NCBI GenBank assembly: GCA_049889815.1
Contig: JBMHCR010000006.1
Location: 298,141 to 362,140, forward strand
Length of the DNA: 64,000 bases
Direction: 5' to 3'
Source of the DNA: JBPOFY01 sp049889815
Lineage (GTDB): Bacteria > Verrucomicrobiota > Verrucomicrobiia > Opitutales > Coraliomargaritaceae
This document shows positions 25,170-42,030 of this stretch, one piece after another. The notes beneath the pieces were generated by a model. It saw only the letters and a program-made list of their open reading frames with translations, had not been told where the DNA came from and searched no databases. Positions within the stretch are counted from its first letter, which is position 1; the number at the start of each line of letters is the position of its first letter. The position numbers and the translations under genes were made by a program.

Positions 25170-25177
25170 AAGTAGGG

Positions 25178-25190
25178 GTGAACAGTTCAC
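25178..25190. promoter_or_regulatory. 13-bp palindrome just upstream of the fucosidase start
   Basis: GTGAACAGTTCAC is a perfect inverted repeat around one central base. It lies 9-21 bases before the fucosidase ATG and directly after the upstream gene's terminator. It could be an operator for a sugar-responsive repressor. No regulator is encoded nearby, so this is a guess from position and symmetry. Confidence 0.4.
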
Positions 25191-25220
25191 AAAAAAGCAC
25201 AGAACCGACGAACTGTGCTC
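25191..25220 (-). terminator. terminator of the YfgM-like gene
   Basis: On the minus strand an 8-base stem (GAGCACAG with CTGTGCTT, one G-T pair) with a 10-base loop is followed by six T residues (A25191-A25196). It ends the 25246-25929 gene and leaves only about 20 bases before the fucosidase ATG. Confidence 0.75.
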
Positions 25221-25245
25221 TAGTTTGAAGTCTTTGGCACGGAGC

Positions 25246-25929
25246 TTATCTCTGTTGTTGGTAGAGTCCTAAGCGTTGTTGCCATGCTGCACCAGCAGGC
25301 ATTTTGTTTATCTGAGCAAACAGGCTGTCGAATTCGTCTACCTTGCCAGCGACATCAGCTTCGATTGCAAGGTGGTAAATCGCCTCGGCACGTGCGGACT
25401 CAGGCAGGCTGTTATTGGCAGAAATTGCATAAAGAGTTGCGATGCCTTCGCTGGTGTTACCGGACTGGTATTTGGCGAACGCTTCACCAAGCGCCGCACG
25501 TCCAGCCAAAATGTTATCCTCAAGCGCACCCTTCGCGATACTGTAGAGCTCGAGCGCTGCTGCGTAGTCTTTTTCTCCGTAGGCTGCATCTGCGGCATCA
25601 AGTGCTGCGAGGCCGCCGAGTGCTTTGCTAGGATTTGCCTTCGCAAACTCTGCGAGAGTGCCCGCTTCGTTGGCGGCAGCGAATTCCTTCTGCAGGTTCA
25701 CGACGGCACTGTCTTTATACATCTTCATGCCGTTGAAGCCGATGATGAGCAACGCGAGCACGGTGATGCAGGCTGTAATGAAGCCTTTATTCTCCATCCA
25801 ATACATACTGATGCGATCCTCGACAGAAATATCTACAGAATCCTCGAGATCGATGAGGTTGCGCTCGTCTATCTGTTGGTCTTCAGGAAGTGTTGGATTG
25901 GTAACTTTGTTTTTCTTTGGACGGTTCAT
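25246..25929 (-). CDS. YfgM-like tetratricopeptide membrane protein
   Basis: 227 residues: a charged cytoplasmic N-terminus of about 48 residues, one membrane helix (GFITACITVLALLIIGF), then an Ala-rich helical domain with TPR-like repeats (YGEKDYAAALELYSIAKG, AEAIYHLAIEADVAGKVDEF). This architecture is that of YfgM, a SecYEG-associated chaperone-like protein, and of related TPR_21 proteins; the match is by architecture. It lies 52 bases after purU on the same strand and ends at a good terminator. Confidence 0.65.
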   Translation of the reverse strand: MNRPKKNKVTNPTLPEDQQIDERNLIDLEDSVDISVEDRISMYWMENKGFITACITVLALLIIGFNGMKMYKDSAVVNLQKEFAAANEAGTLAEFAKANPSKALGGLAALDAADAAYGEKDYAAALELYSIAKGALEDNILAGRAALGEAFAKYQSGNTSEGIATLYAISANNSLPESARAEAIYHLAIEADVAGKVDEFDSLFAQINKMPAGAAWQQRLGLYQQQR

Positions 25930-25980
25930 TTTATTTGAAAAGCTGAAATACTGAGAGGGTAAAAGTTGAAAAGCTACAGC

Positions 25981-26832
25981 TCAGTCGAAAACGACTGTCT
26001 TGTTGTTGTAAACCAAAATACGGTTGTCGAGGTGTAAGCGTATGGCTTGAGCGAAGACCGATTTCTCAAGGTCCTTACCTTTACGAACGAGATCGGATAC
26101 CGCGTTTCGGTGGTTGATGCGGGTCACGTCCTGATAGATGATTGGACCTTCATCGAGGTCAGCGGTTGCGTAATGGGCAGTCGCGCCGATGAGTTTCACA
26201 CCGCGGGCGTGCGCCTGATGGTAGGGCTTACCACCTGCGAATGCCGGAAGGAACGAGTGATGAATGTTGATGACCGGGCAGCCTGCATTTTTGAGGAAAT
26301 CATCCGATAGCACCTGCATGTAGCGCGCCATGATAACCAAGCTGACATCGTACTCGCGAATGAGCGCTAGCTGCTGAGCTTCGGCTTCAACCTTCGTGTC
26401 TGCAGTTAGCGGAATGTGGTGAAATGGGATTCCATAGCGCTTGGCGTCTTCGGTGAGTGCGGAGTGGTTTGAAATGATACAAGCGAGTTCACCTGCCATT
26501 TCTCCTGCGCGGAAGCGTAGAATCGTATCGTGGAAGCAGTGATCGATCTTCGAGACAAACAGCGCCACTTTCGGGCGATCTTTGGACTGTGCGACACTGA
26601 CGGTCATGCCCAATTCTTCTTCCGCAAATTTCTCAAAGGCCGCAGCCTCCTCCTCGATTTTACCAGATGGGGTCCACTCTAAGCGCTGAAAAAAGATATT
26701 TGCTTCGACATCCTTGTGCTGGTCAGCGTGGTGGATGTTACTACCACGGAGGAATATCCAGCTGGATACGCGTGAAACTAGGCCTGGTTTATCGGGGCCG
26801 TGTAAGAGAGCAATGATCGTGGGAGCTTTCAT
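25981..26832 (-). CDS. purU: formyltetrahydrofolate deformylase
   Basis: Hydrolyses 10-formyl-THF to formate and THF, balancing one-carbon pools and supplying formate for purine synthesis. 283 residues: an N-terminal ACT domain (LLHGPDKPGLVSRVSSWI) and a formyltransferase-fold domain with VALFVSKIDHCFHDTIL, ISNHSALTEDAKRYGIPFHHIP, and the catalytic region INIHHSFLPAF with ATAHYATADLDEGPII. Length and order are standard. Confidence 0.95.
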   Translation of the reverse strand: MKAPTIIALLHGPDKPGLVSRVSSWIFLRGSNIHHADQHKDVEANIFFQRLEWTPSGKIEEEAAAFEKFAEEELGMTVSVAQSKDRPKVALFVSKIDHCFHDTILRFRAGEMAGELACIISNHSALTEDAKRYGIPFHHIPLTADTKVEAEAQQLALIREYDVSLVIMARYMQVLSDDFLKNAGCPVINIHHSFLPAFAGGKPYHQAHARGVKLIGATAHYATADLDEGPIIYQDVTRINHRNAVSDLVRKGKDLEKSVFAQAIRLHLDNRILVYNNKTVVFD

Positions 26833-26986
26833 TTTGACGAGTGAGGGACGTTAATTATCGAAGCCGACGCTGCAACCTCTAAAACGCCGATAAGAAATCG
26901 CTACGTCAATCAGGTCTTAGACTGTTCCTTCTTGTAAACATCGACGGAGGGTAGCGCTCGCCAAAAGCAACATCAGCCGTACTGCC

Positions 26987-27358
26987 TCATTTCTTGAATA
27001 GCTGAGAAAAAGTAACGCCGTCCTTTTTGATACTCAGCACAATGGGGTTGTTCCACGAAGTGACATAGCCAACTCGATCGATAATTGTTTCATCGACGTA
27101 AACCGTGATGCTTCCTTCGCCCGTATTGGAAACCTTCAGATCTACCGATTGCTTCTCAGCGAGTTCGATCACCCTTTTTTCACCGGAGGGAAACTCAAGC
27201 GTTATAAAATGGTCAGTATCCAGGTGGCTGATGATGTGAATATGCCCCATCCAGAGAAACACCTCGTCGTAGAGTCCTCTGATGAGCCATGCTGAGGTGA
27301 ACGATACAATTCCGACGAGCCCGAAGAGTGATATTGTGACTGCCCTTTTAATCTTCAC
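26987..27358 (-). CDS. hypothetical membrane-anchored protein
   Basis: 123 residues from a GTG at 27358. One N-terminal hydrophobic segment (AVTISLFGLVGIVSFTSAWLI) is followed by a small beta-rich domain of about 95 residues. No family recognised. It stands between carB and purU, 84 bases after carB on the same strand, and may be co-transcribed. Confidence 0.6.
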   Translation of the reverse strand: MKIKRAVTISLFGLVGIVSFTSAWLIRGLYDEVFLWMGHIHIISHLDTDHFITLEFPSGEKRVIELAEKQSVDLKVSNTGEGSITVYVDETIIDRVGYVTSWNNPIVLSIKKDGVTFSQLFKK

Positions 27359-27442
27359 TTATTGAGGGAGAGGAAAGTGTGGATCGATGAATTACTCTTC
27401 CCGCCTTAAAAAAATTGCTGTGTCGGCATCAAGGAAAGGCCA

Positions 27443-30679
<3,237 letters not shown>

Positions 30680-30853
30680 AAATTGGCGCAAGGGTGTTTT
30701 TTTTAACATCCCATGCAAGCACGAACGCGGAGGAAATCCACTCCAAATCATCGCTTCTGTTCGGATGCCTCTAGTCGTCGGAATTATGCTGTTTTTCGCT
30801 TCGCCAAGGGCACGCTTTTGTCGTTAACCTGAACCCCGTATTGTTTCTAAGTT

Positions 30854-32458
30854 ATGTCTCGAAATCAAAAGCCCGTTGTCATCGTCGCCATTGCCCTCGG
30901 GGCACTCATTATTTTGCCACTGATCATTCTGGTGGCCACACGTATCGCTAGCAGCTCCGCAGCTCCCAACGGCTCTGGTGAGCGTGCGCCTGTGGGCCGC
31001 AAGTCGGTGAAAATCGCCAATTTTGATCTGCGCCAATTAGCGGATCGCGTCGAGAGCCTGCTTGCCAACGAGCTGGCAGATGCCGTCCGCAAGGGAGATA
31101 TACCATTGGAGTTTGTCGCTGACTTGAACCGCGACGCCGAGCGCGCACGCTCCGATATGCGCTCCGGAAAAGTCGAGCGCGCCGAAGCGTATTACACCCA
31201 AGTGCTGGCTGCCGCTGAGGGGCAGCTGGGAGCATTGGAACTTGCCGATAAAGCCCGCGCGATGAATGCGTCGACCTATGCAGAGCTCAAGCGGCTCGAG
31301 TTCTTGAAGGCAGCATTTGAAAATACCCATCGCGAAGCCGTAGAGACCTACAATGAGGCGCTTCGTTCTCTCAATGCCGGTGATTTCGGTAAGAGTGTTG
31401 ATGATTACGAAATGACAAATGCGATTCTGGGTGATTTGGAAGCACGATCCATTCAGCAGATCGGCAGTATTCTTGAAACGGCAAAAATCGCTCTTGAGGC
31501 TTATCAGCTGTCAGCAGCCAGGTCCGCTTACGAGGAAGTTCTACGTATCGATTCTGCGAATACAGAAGCAACCGATGGGGTAACCATCGTTCAGGCGCTC
31601 GAAGGTATTTCAGAAGAAGTGAAGGCAATCAAAGCGCTTGAAGATGCTGAGCAATATGAGGCAGCCTTACAGCAAATTGACGCGCTTCTGGCTGAGCGTC
31701 CAAGTAATCCCTTTCTACAAAATCAACGCAAATCTATTGAAGCGAAGATAGTAGAGCGCGACCATAAATCACTACTTGCGCAAGCCGCTGCCGCGCAAGC
31801 TGCGGAAGACTACCCGATAGCAATTAAAGCGCTAGAAGATGCGCTGGCCTTAAAAGAAACAGCGGAGCATAAGCAGCACCTTCTTACGCTCAAGGCAAAG
31901 TACAAAGCGATCCGCTTAGCGATACTATTGGAGTCTGGTTTTGATGCTATGAAGGCCGGGCGCTATGAAAATGCACGCGATATCTACAAGGAAGCTGTGG
32001 CGCTGAATGCGAATTCGAAGGAAGCGCGCAACGGTTATGAAAAAGCATCGAGCCTCTATTTAGCGAATATTCGTTATTCTCAGAATATTGCGAATGCTCG
32101 CAAATTTGTAAAAGAGGGTCGGTTTCCAATGGCAGCAAAATTTTTCAATGATGCAATAAGCAGCCGTCCAAGCAATGTGCCGCCGTCACAGCTTGCGGAA
32201 GAAAAGCGTATCCGTGAAATTCTGGATGCACAGAACTCGGAGGTCTCCATTACCATTGAGTCGGATAAAAAAACTTACGTCAGTATCATCGGTGTGTTGC
32301 CGCCGGATCGTTTTAAAGAGACGGATCTAAACTTGTATCCAGATGTCTACAAGGTGAGAGGCACCCGCGCAGGATATGAAACGGTCGAGATTGAACTGAA
32401 AGTAGATGCGAGTAAGTCGAATCAAACCATCACAGTAAAATGCACCGAGAAACGATAG
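30854..32458 (+). CDS. TPR-repeat membrane protein with PEGA-like C-terminus
   Basis: 534 residues. One membrane helix near the N-terminus (VVIVAIALGALIILPLIILVA) puts the rest outside the cytoplasm or anchored to it. Residues about 50-450 are helical, Ala/Glu-rich TPR-like repeats (YNEALRSLNAGDFGKSVDDY, IYKEAVALNANSKEARNGYEKA). The last 75 residues are beta-rich (DVYKVRGTRAGYETVEIELKV), resembling a PEGA domain, often found on surface or envelope proteins. It overlaps the next gene by 19 bases. The specific role is unknown. Confidence 0.65.
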   Translation: MSRNQKPVVIVAIALGALIILPLIILVATRIASSSAAPNGSGERAPVGRKSVKIANFDLRQLADRVESLLANELADAVRKGDIPLEFVADLNRDAERARSDMRSGKVERAEAYYTQVLAAAEGQLGALELADKARAMNASTYAELKRLEFLKAAFENTHREAVETYNEALRSLNAGDFGKSVDDYEMTNAILGDLEARSIQQIGSILETAKIALEAYQLSAARSAYEEVLRIDSANTEATDGVTIVQALEGISEEVKAIKALEDAEQYEAALQQIDALLAERPSNPFLQNQRKSIEAKIVERDHKSLLAQAAAAQAAEDYPIAIKALEDALALKETAEHKQHLLTLKAKYKAIRLAILLESGFDAMKAGRYENARDIYKEAVALNANSKEARNGYEKASSLYLANIRYSQNIANARKFVKEGRFPMAAKFFNDAISSRPSNVPPSQLAEEKRIREILDAQNSEVSITIESDKKTYVSIIGVLPPDRFKETDLNLYPDVYKVRGTRAGYETVEIELKVDASKSNQTITVKCTEKR

Positions 32459-33120
32459 TCTTAGCTCTGCTTTTACTGGCGGCTCCTTTGATTGCAGCAC
32501 TGGATCCTGATATATTTGACGGTCGAGTAAGTTCTCAACAAACATCATCGAGGTCGGGCTTGGAGGGCACCCCATCCTGTGGTGTCGGAAATGAATCGGG
32601 TGCCAATGAACGTGATTTGAGTGAAATCGGAGGAGTTGGTGGCGGTCAGACCGTCGGTGAGCAGAGCTCCAAGCAAGAAGGCCAGGCCACTGCAGGCGCC
32701 GGTGGCCCGGAAGGTGCGGAAACTGAGGTGACCGAGGGTGGTGGCGCTGGAGGTGCCGATTCGCCGGGAGGCGAGGGATCACCCGAGACTGCGGGTATAG
32801 GCAGTGGTTCCAGCACTCAGCTACCTGAGGGGGAACTGCCTGAAGGTGGTGGTGGCAGGGGTGATGCGACTGAGGAGCGAACTTTTGAAAATTTTGGTTT
32901 CGGAGGTGCCGGCGCTGATGAGGCCGTTGAGGTCAAACGATCGAAGACGTCGACCAGTGGTCGGCCCACCAGTGAAACTGCAGCAAACTCCGGTAGTCAG
33001 GAGTCATCAGAACAGTCTTCCTCCACGAGTCAGCAAACGAAACGAAGTTCGACCGGTGGTTCTCAATCTTCAACCGGAGGCACGGGTGACTATGGCTCCA
33101 ATCTTCCGGCAGGGTTATGA
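32440..33120 (+). CDS. exported Gly/Ser/Glu-rich low-complexity protein
   Basis: 226 residues starting inside the previous gene. A signal peptide (TIVLALLLLAAPLIAA) is followed by about 200 residues of mostly Gly, Ser, Glu, Thr and Gln with no fold apparent (GGVGGGQTVGEQSS, EGELPEGGGGRGDATEE, SSEQSSSTSQQTKRSS). Only one Cys remains. It is probably disordered and secreted or surface-exposed. Overlaps on both sides (19 and 4 bases) show that it is a real, coupled gene and not a shadow. Confidence 0.6.
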   Translation: MHRETIVLALLLLAAPLIAALDPDIFDGRVSSQQTSSRSGLEGTPSCGVGNESGANERDLSEIGGVGGGQTVGEQSSKQEGQATAGAGGPEGAETEVTEGGGAGGADSPGGEGSPETAGIGSGSSTQLPEGELPEGGGGRGDATEERTFENFGFGGAGADEAVEVKRSKTSTSGRPTSETAANSGSQESSEQSSSTSQQTKRSSTGGSQSSTGGTGDYGSNLPAGL

Positions 33121-33608
33121 AAACTTTAAGATACATACTTCCGCTCTTCTTGCTCTGCGGTCTCTGCACAGAGCTAAATGCTCAGACGCAAGACTCGGGG
33201 ATTCGTGTAATTGAAGAAAGCGCAATCCCATTCGCGGGGTTCTTGTCCAAAGCGGAATTTGATAAGCGCTATCCAGGTGAGATGATTGCTGATCCGTCGT
33301 CACTCGATTCGGGATGGTACGTCATTTATGAACATGAGGCGTTGAGTTATTATTTTGGCCCCATCCTGCTGGAGTCGACGGGGCTGGATTATTTGAAACA
33401 ACTCGAAGGTATTGTCGGTGACGCAGTCGCTCAACGACCTTCAATTGAAGGGTATCGTTTAGAACTCAGCTATGAACCGCAGCTGAGTCCTGCCAATACC
33501 CCAACGACGGATCCCGCCAGTGAATCACAGAATGGATACGGCACTCCGCAACCTGCGCCTAAGCCGAGCATTTTCGATTTTTTCAAGCGCCTCTTCGGTT
33601 TCGGTTGA
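33117..33608 (+). CDS. exported hypothetical protein
   Basis: 163 residues. ATGA overlaps the previous stop. It has a signal peptide (ILPLFLLCGLCTELNAQ), a central compact region (GWYVIYEHEALSYYFGP) and a Pro/Ser-rich tail ending in IFDFFKRLFGFG, an amphipathic aromatic C-terminus. I do not recognise it. It shares an operon with the TPR/PEGA and low-complexity proteins, so the three probably form one envelope unit. Confidence 0.6.
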   Translation: MKTLRYILPLFLLCGLCTELNAQTQDSGIRVIEESAIPFAGFLSKAEFDKRYPGEMIADPSSLDSGWYVIYEHEALSYYFGPILLESTGLDYLKQLEGIVGDAVAQRPSIEGYRLELSYEPQLSPANTPTTDPASESQNGYGTPQPAPKPSIFDFFKRLFGFG

Positions 33609-33683
33609 TTGTGTGTTCTTTTGGCTTTTTGAGTCGGTGTTTGATTATAGCTTCGTTTTATGCGCATTTATCTGCCTTAAGGT

Positions 33684-34031
33684 TTGGATAAAAAATCTAT
33701 ATATTTACTGGTATTTATACTGTTTCTACCGGTGGTTGCGGGGCTCTTTATATTGCTGGCGGGGTTGTCGGGGGTGCCGATGTATGTGTGTATGAAGATC
33801 GGCTTGTGGATTTTGGGCAGCGCTCCGCTGCTAGTCGCAGTTGCCTCAGAAATCTCAGGCAAGGCGGTGCTTTTCAGAACTCGGGTGAACTTGCTTCAAC
33901 CCGCGACCCGCGGCATTACTAGAAAGTATGACCCGGTTCTATTTTATTTGATACAGTCTCTCTGTATCGGCGTCGGAGTTTATTTACTGATCGCCATATC
34001 GAAACTGACTGACGATGAATTGAATTTTTAA
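33684..34031 (+). CDS. small membrane protein
   Basis: 115 residues from a TTG at 33684, with AAGG a few bases upstream. Three hydrophobic segments are visible (YLLVFILFLPVVAGLFILLAG; MKIGLWILGSAPLLVAVA; FYLIQSLCIGVGVYLLIAI). No family recognised. It follows the preceding gene by 75 bases and ends at a bidirectional terminator, so it is probably the last gene of the operon that begins at 30854. Confidence 0.5.
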   Translation: MDKKSIYLLVFILFLPVVAGLFILLAGLSGVPMYVCMKIGLWILGSAPLLVAVASEISGKAVLFRTRVNLLQPATRGITRKYDPVLFYLIQSLCIGVGVYLLIAISKLTDDELNF

Positions 34032-34043
34032 ATTTCGGAAAAC

Positions 34044-34080
34044 AAAAAAAGCCGCACTCGATACGAATGCGGCTTTTGAA
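34044..34080. terminator. bidirectional terminator between the 33684 gene and gltD
   Basis: AAAAGCCGCA (34047-34056) pairs with TGCGGCTTTT (34068-34077), and an inner TCG/CGA extends the stem. Runs of A and T on both flanks give a U-tail on either strand, so it can serve both converging genes. Confidence 0.85.
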
Positions 34081-34097
34081 AATGGTTTTTGTTGAGC

Positions 34098-35585
34098 TTA
34101 CGGAAGCTTGGTGGTGCCCATAAGGAATTTATCACACTCGCGGGCAGCTGCGCGGCCTTCATTGATCGCCCAAACGATGAGTGACTGACCACGGCGCATA
34201 TCGCCTGCAGTGAAGACGCCTTCGATGTTGGTTTTGAACTTGCCGTATTCCGCTTGAACGTTGGACCGTGCATCGAGGTCGAGGCCAAGCTCTTCAGCGA
34301 TGGTTGCCTCAGGTCCGAGGAAGCCCATTGCAAGTAGAACGAGATCAGCTTCAAGGACGCGCTCGGTGCCTTCAACCTTCTTGGGGATGAAGCGGCCGTT
34401 GTCGCTGACCCACTCGATGTTGTGGACGTGCACTGCCTTGACATTGCCTTCGTCGTCTCCGGAGAAACGGCTGGAAGTGATCAAGTACTGGCGTGGATCC
34501 TCACCTTGGACGGCTTCGGCCTCCTCTTGACCGTAGTCCATTTTGTAAGTCTTCGGCCATTCTGGCCATGGGTTGTTTGCCGCACGCTCGGTTGGAGGCT
34601 TCGGCATGATTTCGAGCTGTGTAACGCTCTTACAACCGTGACGCAGGGAAGTACCAACACAGTCGGTGCCGGTGTCACCACCGCCGATGATCACGACGTT
34701 CTTGCCCTTCGCGAGTTCTGTGAATTGCTCGGACTTGCCGTCCTTGATGTCCCAAAGCTCCTTGGTGTTGGGGCCGAGGAACTCCATTGCGAAACGAATA
34801 TTGTTGAGCTGGCGGCCTTCGATTGGGAGGTCGCGTGGCTTGGTAGCGCCACAGCAAAGCACGACCGAGTCGAACGCTTCCATGAGCTGCTTGGAGGAAA
34901 TATCCTTGCCGATTTCGACGCCGCATTTGACGACGATGCCTTCAGCTTCCATGAGCTCGACACGGCGTGTGACGACATCCTTCTCAAGCTTCATGTTAGG
35001 AATGCCATACATGAGGAGACCACCTGGGCGGTCGGCGCGCTCGTAAAGTGTAACGAGGTGACCTGCCTTGTTGAGCTGGTCTGCAGCTGCGAGACCCGCA
35101 GGGCCAGAGCCGACAACGGCGACCTTCTTGCCAGTGCGCTCTTCTGGGATCTGAGGAGTGACCCAGCCTTCGTTCCATGCTTTGTCGATGATGGAGCACT
35201 CGATGTTCTTAATGGTCACCGGTGGTTCAATCACACTAAGCACACAAGAACCTTCGCAAGGAGCTGGGCACACACGGCCGGTGAACTCAGGGAAGTTGTT
35301 GGTCTTGGAGAGGCGGAGGTAGGCGTCGTGCCATTTGCCGCGGTAGACCAGATCGTTAAACTCGGGAATGAGGTTATTGATCGGGCAACCACTGGCCATG
35401 TTGCTCAGCGTGAGGCCAGTGTGGCAGTAAGGTGTGCCGCAGTCCATGCAGCGGGAACCCTGTGTTTGCACTTTTTCCTGATCGAAATCCTCGTGAATTT
35501 CATCCCAGTCCTTGAGGCGCTCAAGCGGTGGACGATTTGCAATCGTCTTGCGCTCAAATTCTAAAAATCCAGTAGCTTTTCCCAT
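34098..35585 (-). CDS. gltD: glutamate synthase small (beta) subunit
   Basis: NADPH-oxidising, electron-transferring subunit of GOGAT. 495 residues: an N-terminal Fe-S region with CMDCGTPYCH and GCPINNLIP, then CPAPCEGSCVL; an FAD domain with VAVVGSGPAGLAAADQL; an NADPH domain with VVIIGGGDTGTDCVGTSLRHG; and a C-terminal GVFTAGDMRRGQSLIVWAI. It follows gltB by 47 bases on the same strand. Confidence 0.96.
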   Translation of the reverse strand: MGKATGFLEFERKTIANRPPLERLKDWDEIHEDFDQEKVQTQGSRCMDCGTPYCHTGLTLSNMASGCPINNLIPEFNDLVYRGKWHDAYLRLSKTNNFPEFTGRVCPAPCEGSCVLSVIEPPVTIKNIECSIIDKAWNEGWVTPQIPEERTGKKVAVVGSGPAGLAAADQLNKAGHLVTLYERADRPGGLLMYGIPNMKLEKDVVTRRVELMEAEGIVVKCGVEIGKDISSKQLMEAFDSVVLCCGATKPRDLPIEGRQLNNIRFAMEFLGPNTKELWDIKDGKSEQFTELAKGKNVVIIGGGDTGTDCVGTSLRHGCKSVTQLEIMPKPPTERAANNPWPEWPKTYKMDYGQEEAEAVQGEDPRQYLITSSRFSGDDEGNVKAVHVHNIEWVSDNGRFIPKKVEGTERVLEADLVLLAMGFLGPEATIAEELGLDLDARSNVQAEYGKFKTNIEGVFTAGDMRRGQSLIVWAINEGRAAARECDKFLMGTTKLP

Positions 35586-35632
35586 GTGTTTGTAAAGTTG
35601 AAGGTATTAAAGTGTGAATATCAGAAGGTGGA

Positions 35633-40279
<4,647 letters not shown>

Positions 40280-40528
40280 AGTAATCAAATGAAATGTAAT
40301 CGTGAAAGTGTTTTAAAGATCTGAAATATCCGCGCGCGGGCGGCCTGTTTACCTAGTCGGACTGGTCAAAAGGGACGGTGAAGGTAGTAATTGGAGGTGC
40401 GCTGTCTAGAGAAAATAATAGAAAGGCTAGGGTGCCCTACCTACGGTGCTTCGTTAAAGCAAACTAAAGACCGCAAAACCAGGGGATGCCCTGTCTTGCG
40501 AGGGAGAGGACGAATCGTTCCGGGCTCC

Positions 40529-40864
40529 CTAGAAAAAGCGCACCGTTTTCGAGCGCATCGCCTCGTGCTCCTCGTCGGTGCAGGGTGCGTTGGTCGGGGC
40601 GTCGGCCTCTTTAGTGTTGGACTCAATGAGGCCGTTGCTGAGCATCCAGTTTTCAACTTCTTCTCCGCTCACATCCGCGAGCATGTTTCCGTCGATTTCG
40701 ACGCATGGAGAGAGTGGTTGGCCTGACTTTTCGACCATCTCGGCGTACTGATCCGGATGATTGATGATGTCGCGATCTTCGTATTCGAGATCGTATTTCT
40801 TCATGATTGCACGCACGCCCATACTCCAGCCACAGGTTGGTTTTAAATATGCAATGATCTTCAT
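40529..40864 (-). CDS. glutaredoxin-like protein with CGWS site
   Basis: 111 residues. It opens with a thioredoxin-fold first strand (KIIAYLKPTCGWSMGV): the active site is a monothiol CGWS, close to the CGFS of Fe-S-carrying glutaredoxins, and is preceded by TC. The middle (SGQPLSPCVEIDGNMLADVSGEEVENWM) carries the cis-Pro (SPCVE) and the C-terminal helix. An acidic tail ends with a Cys and basic residues. It could move Fe-S clusters or reduce protein disulfides. It is upstream of gltB on the same strand, 249 bases away. Confidence 0.75.
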   Translation of the reverse strand: MKIIAYLKPTCGWSMGVRAIMKKYDLEYEDRDIINHPDQYAEMVEKSGQPLSPCVEIDGNMLADVSGEEVENWMLSNGLIESNTKEADAPTNAPCTDEEHEAMRSKTVRFF

Positions 40865-40954
40865 ACCCGCTAAGTGTTTGGATTTTTCGAAGATGTCAAC
40901 TCAGCGAGTGGAAAGAAACTGCCCTATTTTTTACGGATTGTCGGGCAGACCTCT

Positions 40955-41431
40955 TTACAAACTGAATTCCGGCAAGGGCTTTGCACAGACGATTCGCCAG
41001 ACGCCATCGTCTGTCTGCCCGATTGTGAATAGGCTCGTGAGACCGTCCTCCAGGTCGTAAACGACCCGCATTCGACGCTCCGGGGTGAGACTTGGGCCGT
41101 AATCTACCTCATTGTGGGTGAAGTGGATCGATTCTTCCGGCGCACCAGAGAGTGGCTCGAAAGTGATTTCCTTGATGGGCAGACCAAGCTCGTAGCCGAG
41201 GGCTCCTTTTAGGAGTGTGAGGGTCGATTCGTCACTGCCCTCAGTATGGTAGAGAGAGAGGAGCGGCGCAATAGACCCGGCTTGATTGGCACGCATAAAG
41301 TCTTGCCGCAGTGCCTCGAGGCCGGGGCTTTCCTCGGGCTCGGATGTGCATGCGCTCATTGCTAAAAGAAGCAACAGCAGGCAGCCACAGCGAATCGACT
41401 TAAACAAGTTTTGGACCATATTTTTTACCAT
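40955..41431 (-). CDS. lipoprotein, hypothetical
   Basis: 158 residues (or 154 from the ATG at 41419). It has a basic and hydrophobic signal with lipobox MSAC. The mature part begins with acidic residues and folds like a small SnoaL/NTF2-type domain (EALRQDFMRANQAGSIAPLLSLYH; VYDLEDGLTSLFTIGQ), a guess from the pattern of helices and strands. It is last in the accB-accC-asp23-amaP run, 59 bases after amaP. Confidence 0.6.
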   Translation of the reverse strand: MVKNMVQNLFKSIRCGCLLLLLLAMSACTSEPEESPGLEALRQDFMRANQAGSIAPLLSLYHTEGSDESTLTLLKGALGYELGLPIKEITFEPLSGAPEESIHFTHNEVDYGPSLTPERRMRVVYDLEDGLTSLFTIGQTDDGVWRIVCAKPLPEFSL

Positions 41432-41490
41432 CTTGTTTGTGATCAGCTCAATTTGCTAAGGTTCCATTCGAGCCTTCAGGGCTTACCCGT

Positions 41491-42012
41491 TCAGAGACCA
41501 TTTTTTCCGCCCGAGGTGTCGCCTCGCGCGATAACATCCTGTTCATATATCTCCGCCGTCGAGTCCTCCACGCGCCCACTTTTGAACCCAGTTGCAATGA
41601 TATTGATGTAGCCGAGCTTCTCGATGCCTAGATTTTCGCTGAGTGCAGTCCGCAAGTGCGATTGGAGCATATCTTCAATCACCCGCAGGCGCCCTCCGCT
41701 TTGCAATTTGATTTCGACGTCGAGATTGGTGACATCACGTTTTACGACGATTTTCACACGCGGCTTCGAGACGTCGTTGAGTTGCGCGCAGGCAGTCTGC
41801 ACCAGCTCAACGATAGCGCCACGACCAACGATTACGCGGCCATTCTCGGTGCTGTAGGCAACTATTTTCTTTGGCTGACGGCGCAGCAAGCAGAACAATA
41901 CAAAGATGAAGAGGAGCAGCAGAATGCCCCCGATGACATATACATTCATCGAGCTTTCGACGAGCTCTCGGAGCTTTTCCAGGATCGTCAATTCCATGCC
42001 TTCGGCTTCCAT
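41491..42012 (-). CDS. amaP: AmaP-like alkaline-shock membrane anchor protein
   Basis: 173 residues: an amphipathic start, one membrane helix (VYVIGGILLLLFIFVLFCLL) and a cytoplasmic alkaline-shock-like domain (GRVIVGRGAIVELVQTACAQLND, followed by RVKIVVKRDV and LGYINIIATGF). This is the AmaP layout; in Staphylococcus AmaP anchors Asp23 at the membrane. It lies 18 bases after the Asp23 gene, which is the expected partner. Confidence 0.75.
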   Translation of the reverse strand: MEAEGMELTILEKLRELVESSMNVYVIGGILLLLFIFVLFCLLRRQPKKIVAYSTENGRVIVGRGAIVELVQTACAQLNDVSKPRVKIVVKRDVTNLDVEIKLQSGGRLRVIEDMLQSHLRTALSENLGIEKLGYINIIATGFKSGRVEDSTAEIYEQDVIARGDTSGGKNGL

Positions 42013-42030
42013 GTGTGTGGTGCACTGAGA

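Noticed and set aside
34422..35564. Long frame of 380 codons on the plus strand
   Set aside because: Antisense of gltD; low-complexity and no family pattern, while gltD is unmistakable.
40289..40528. Possible structured RNA upstream of gltB
   Set aside because: A few short complementary pieces but no convincing conserved fold or known riboswitch motif.
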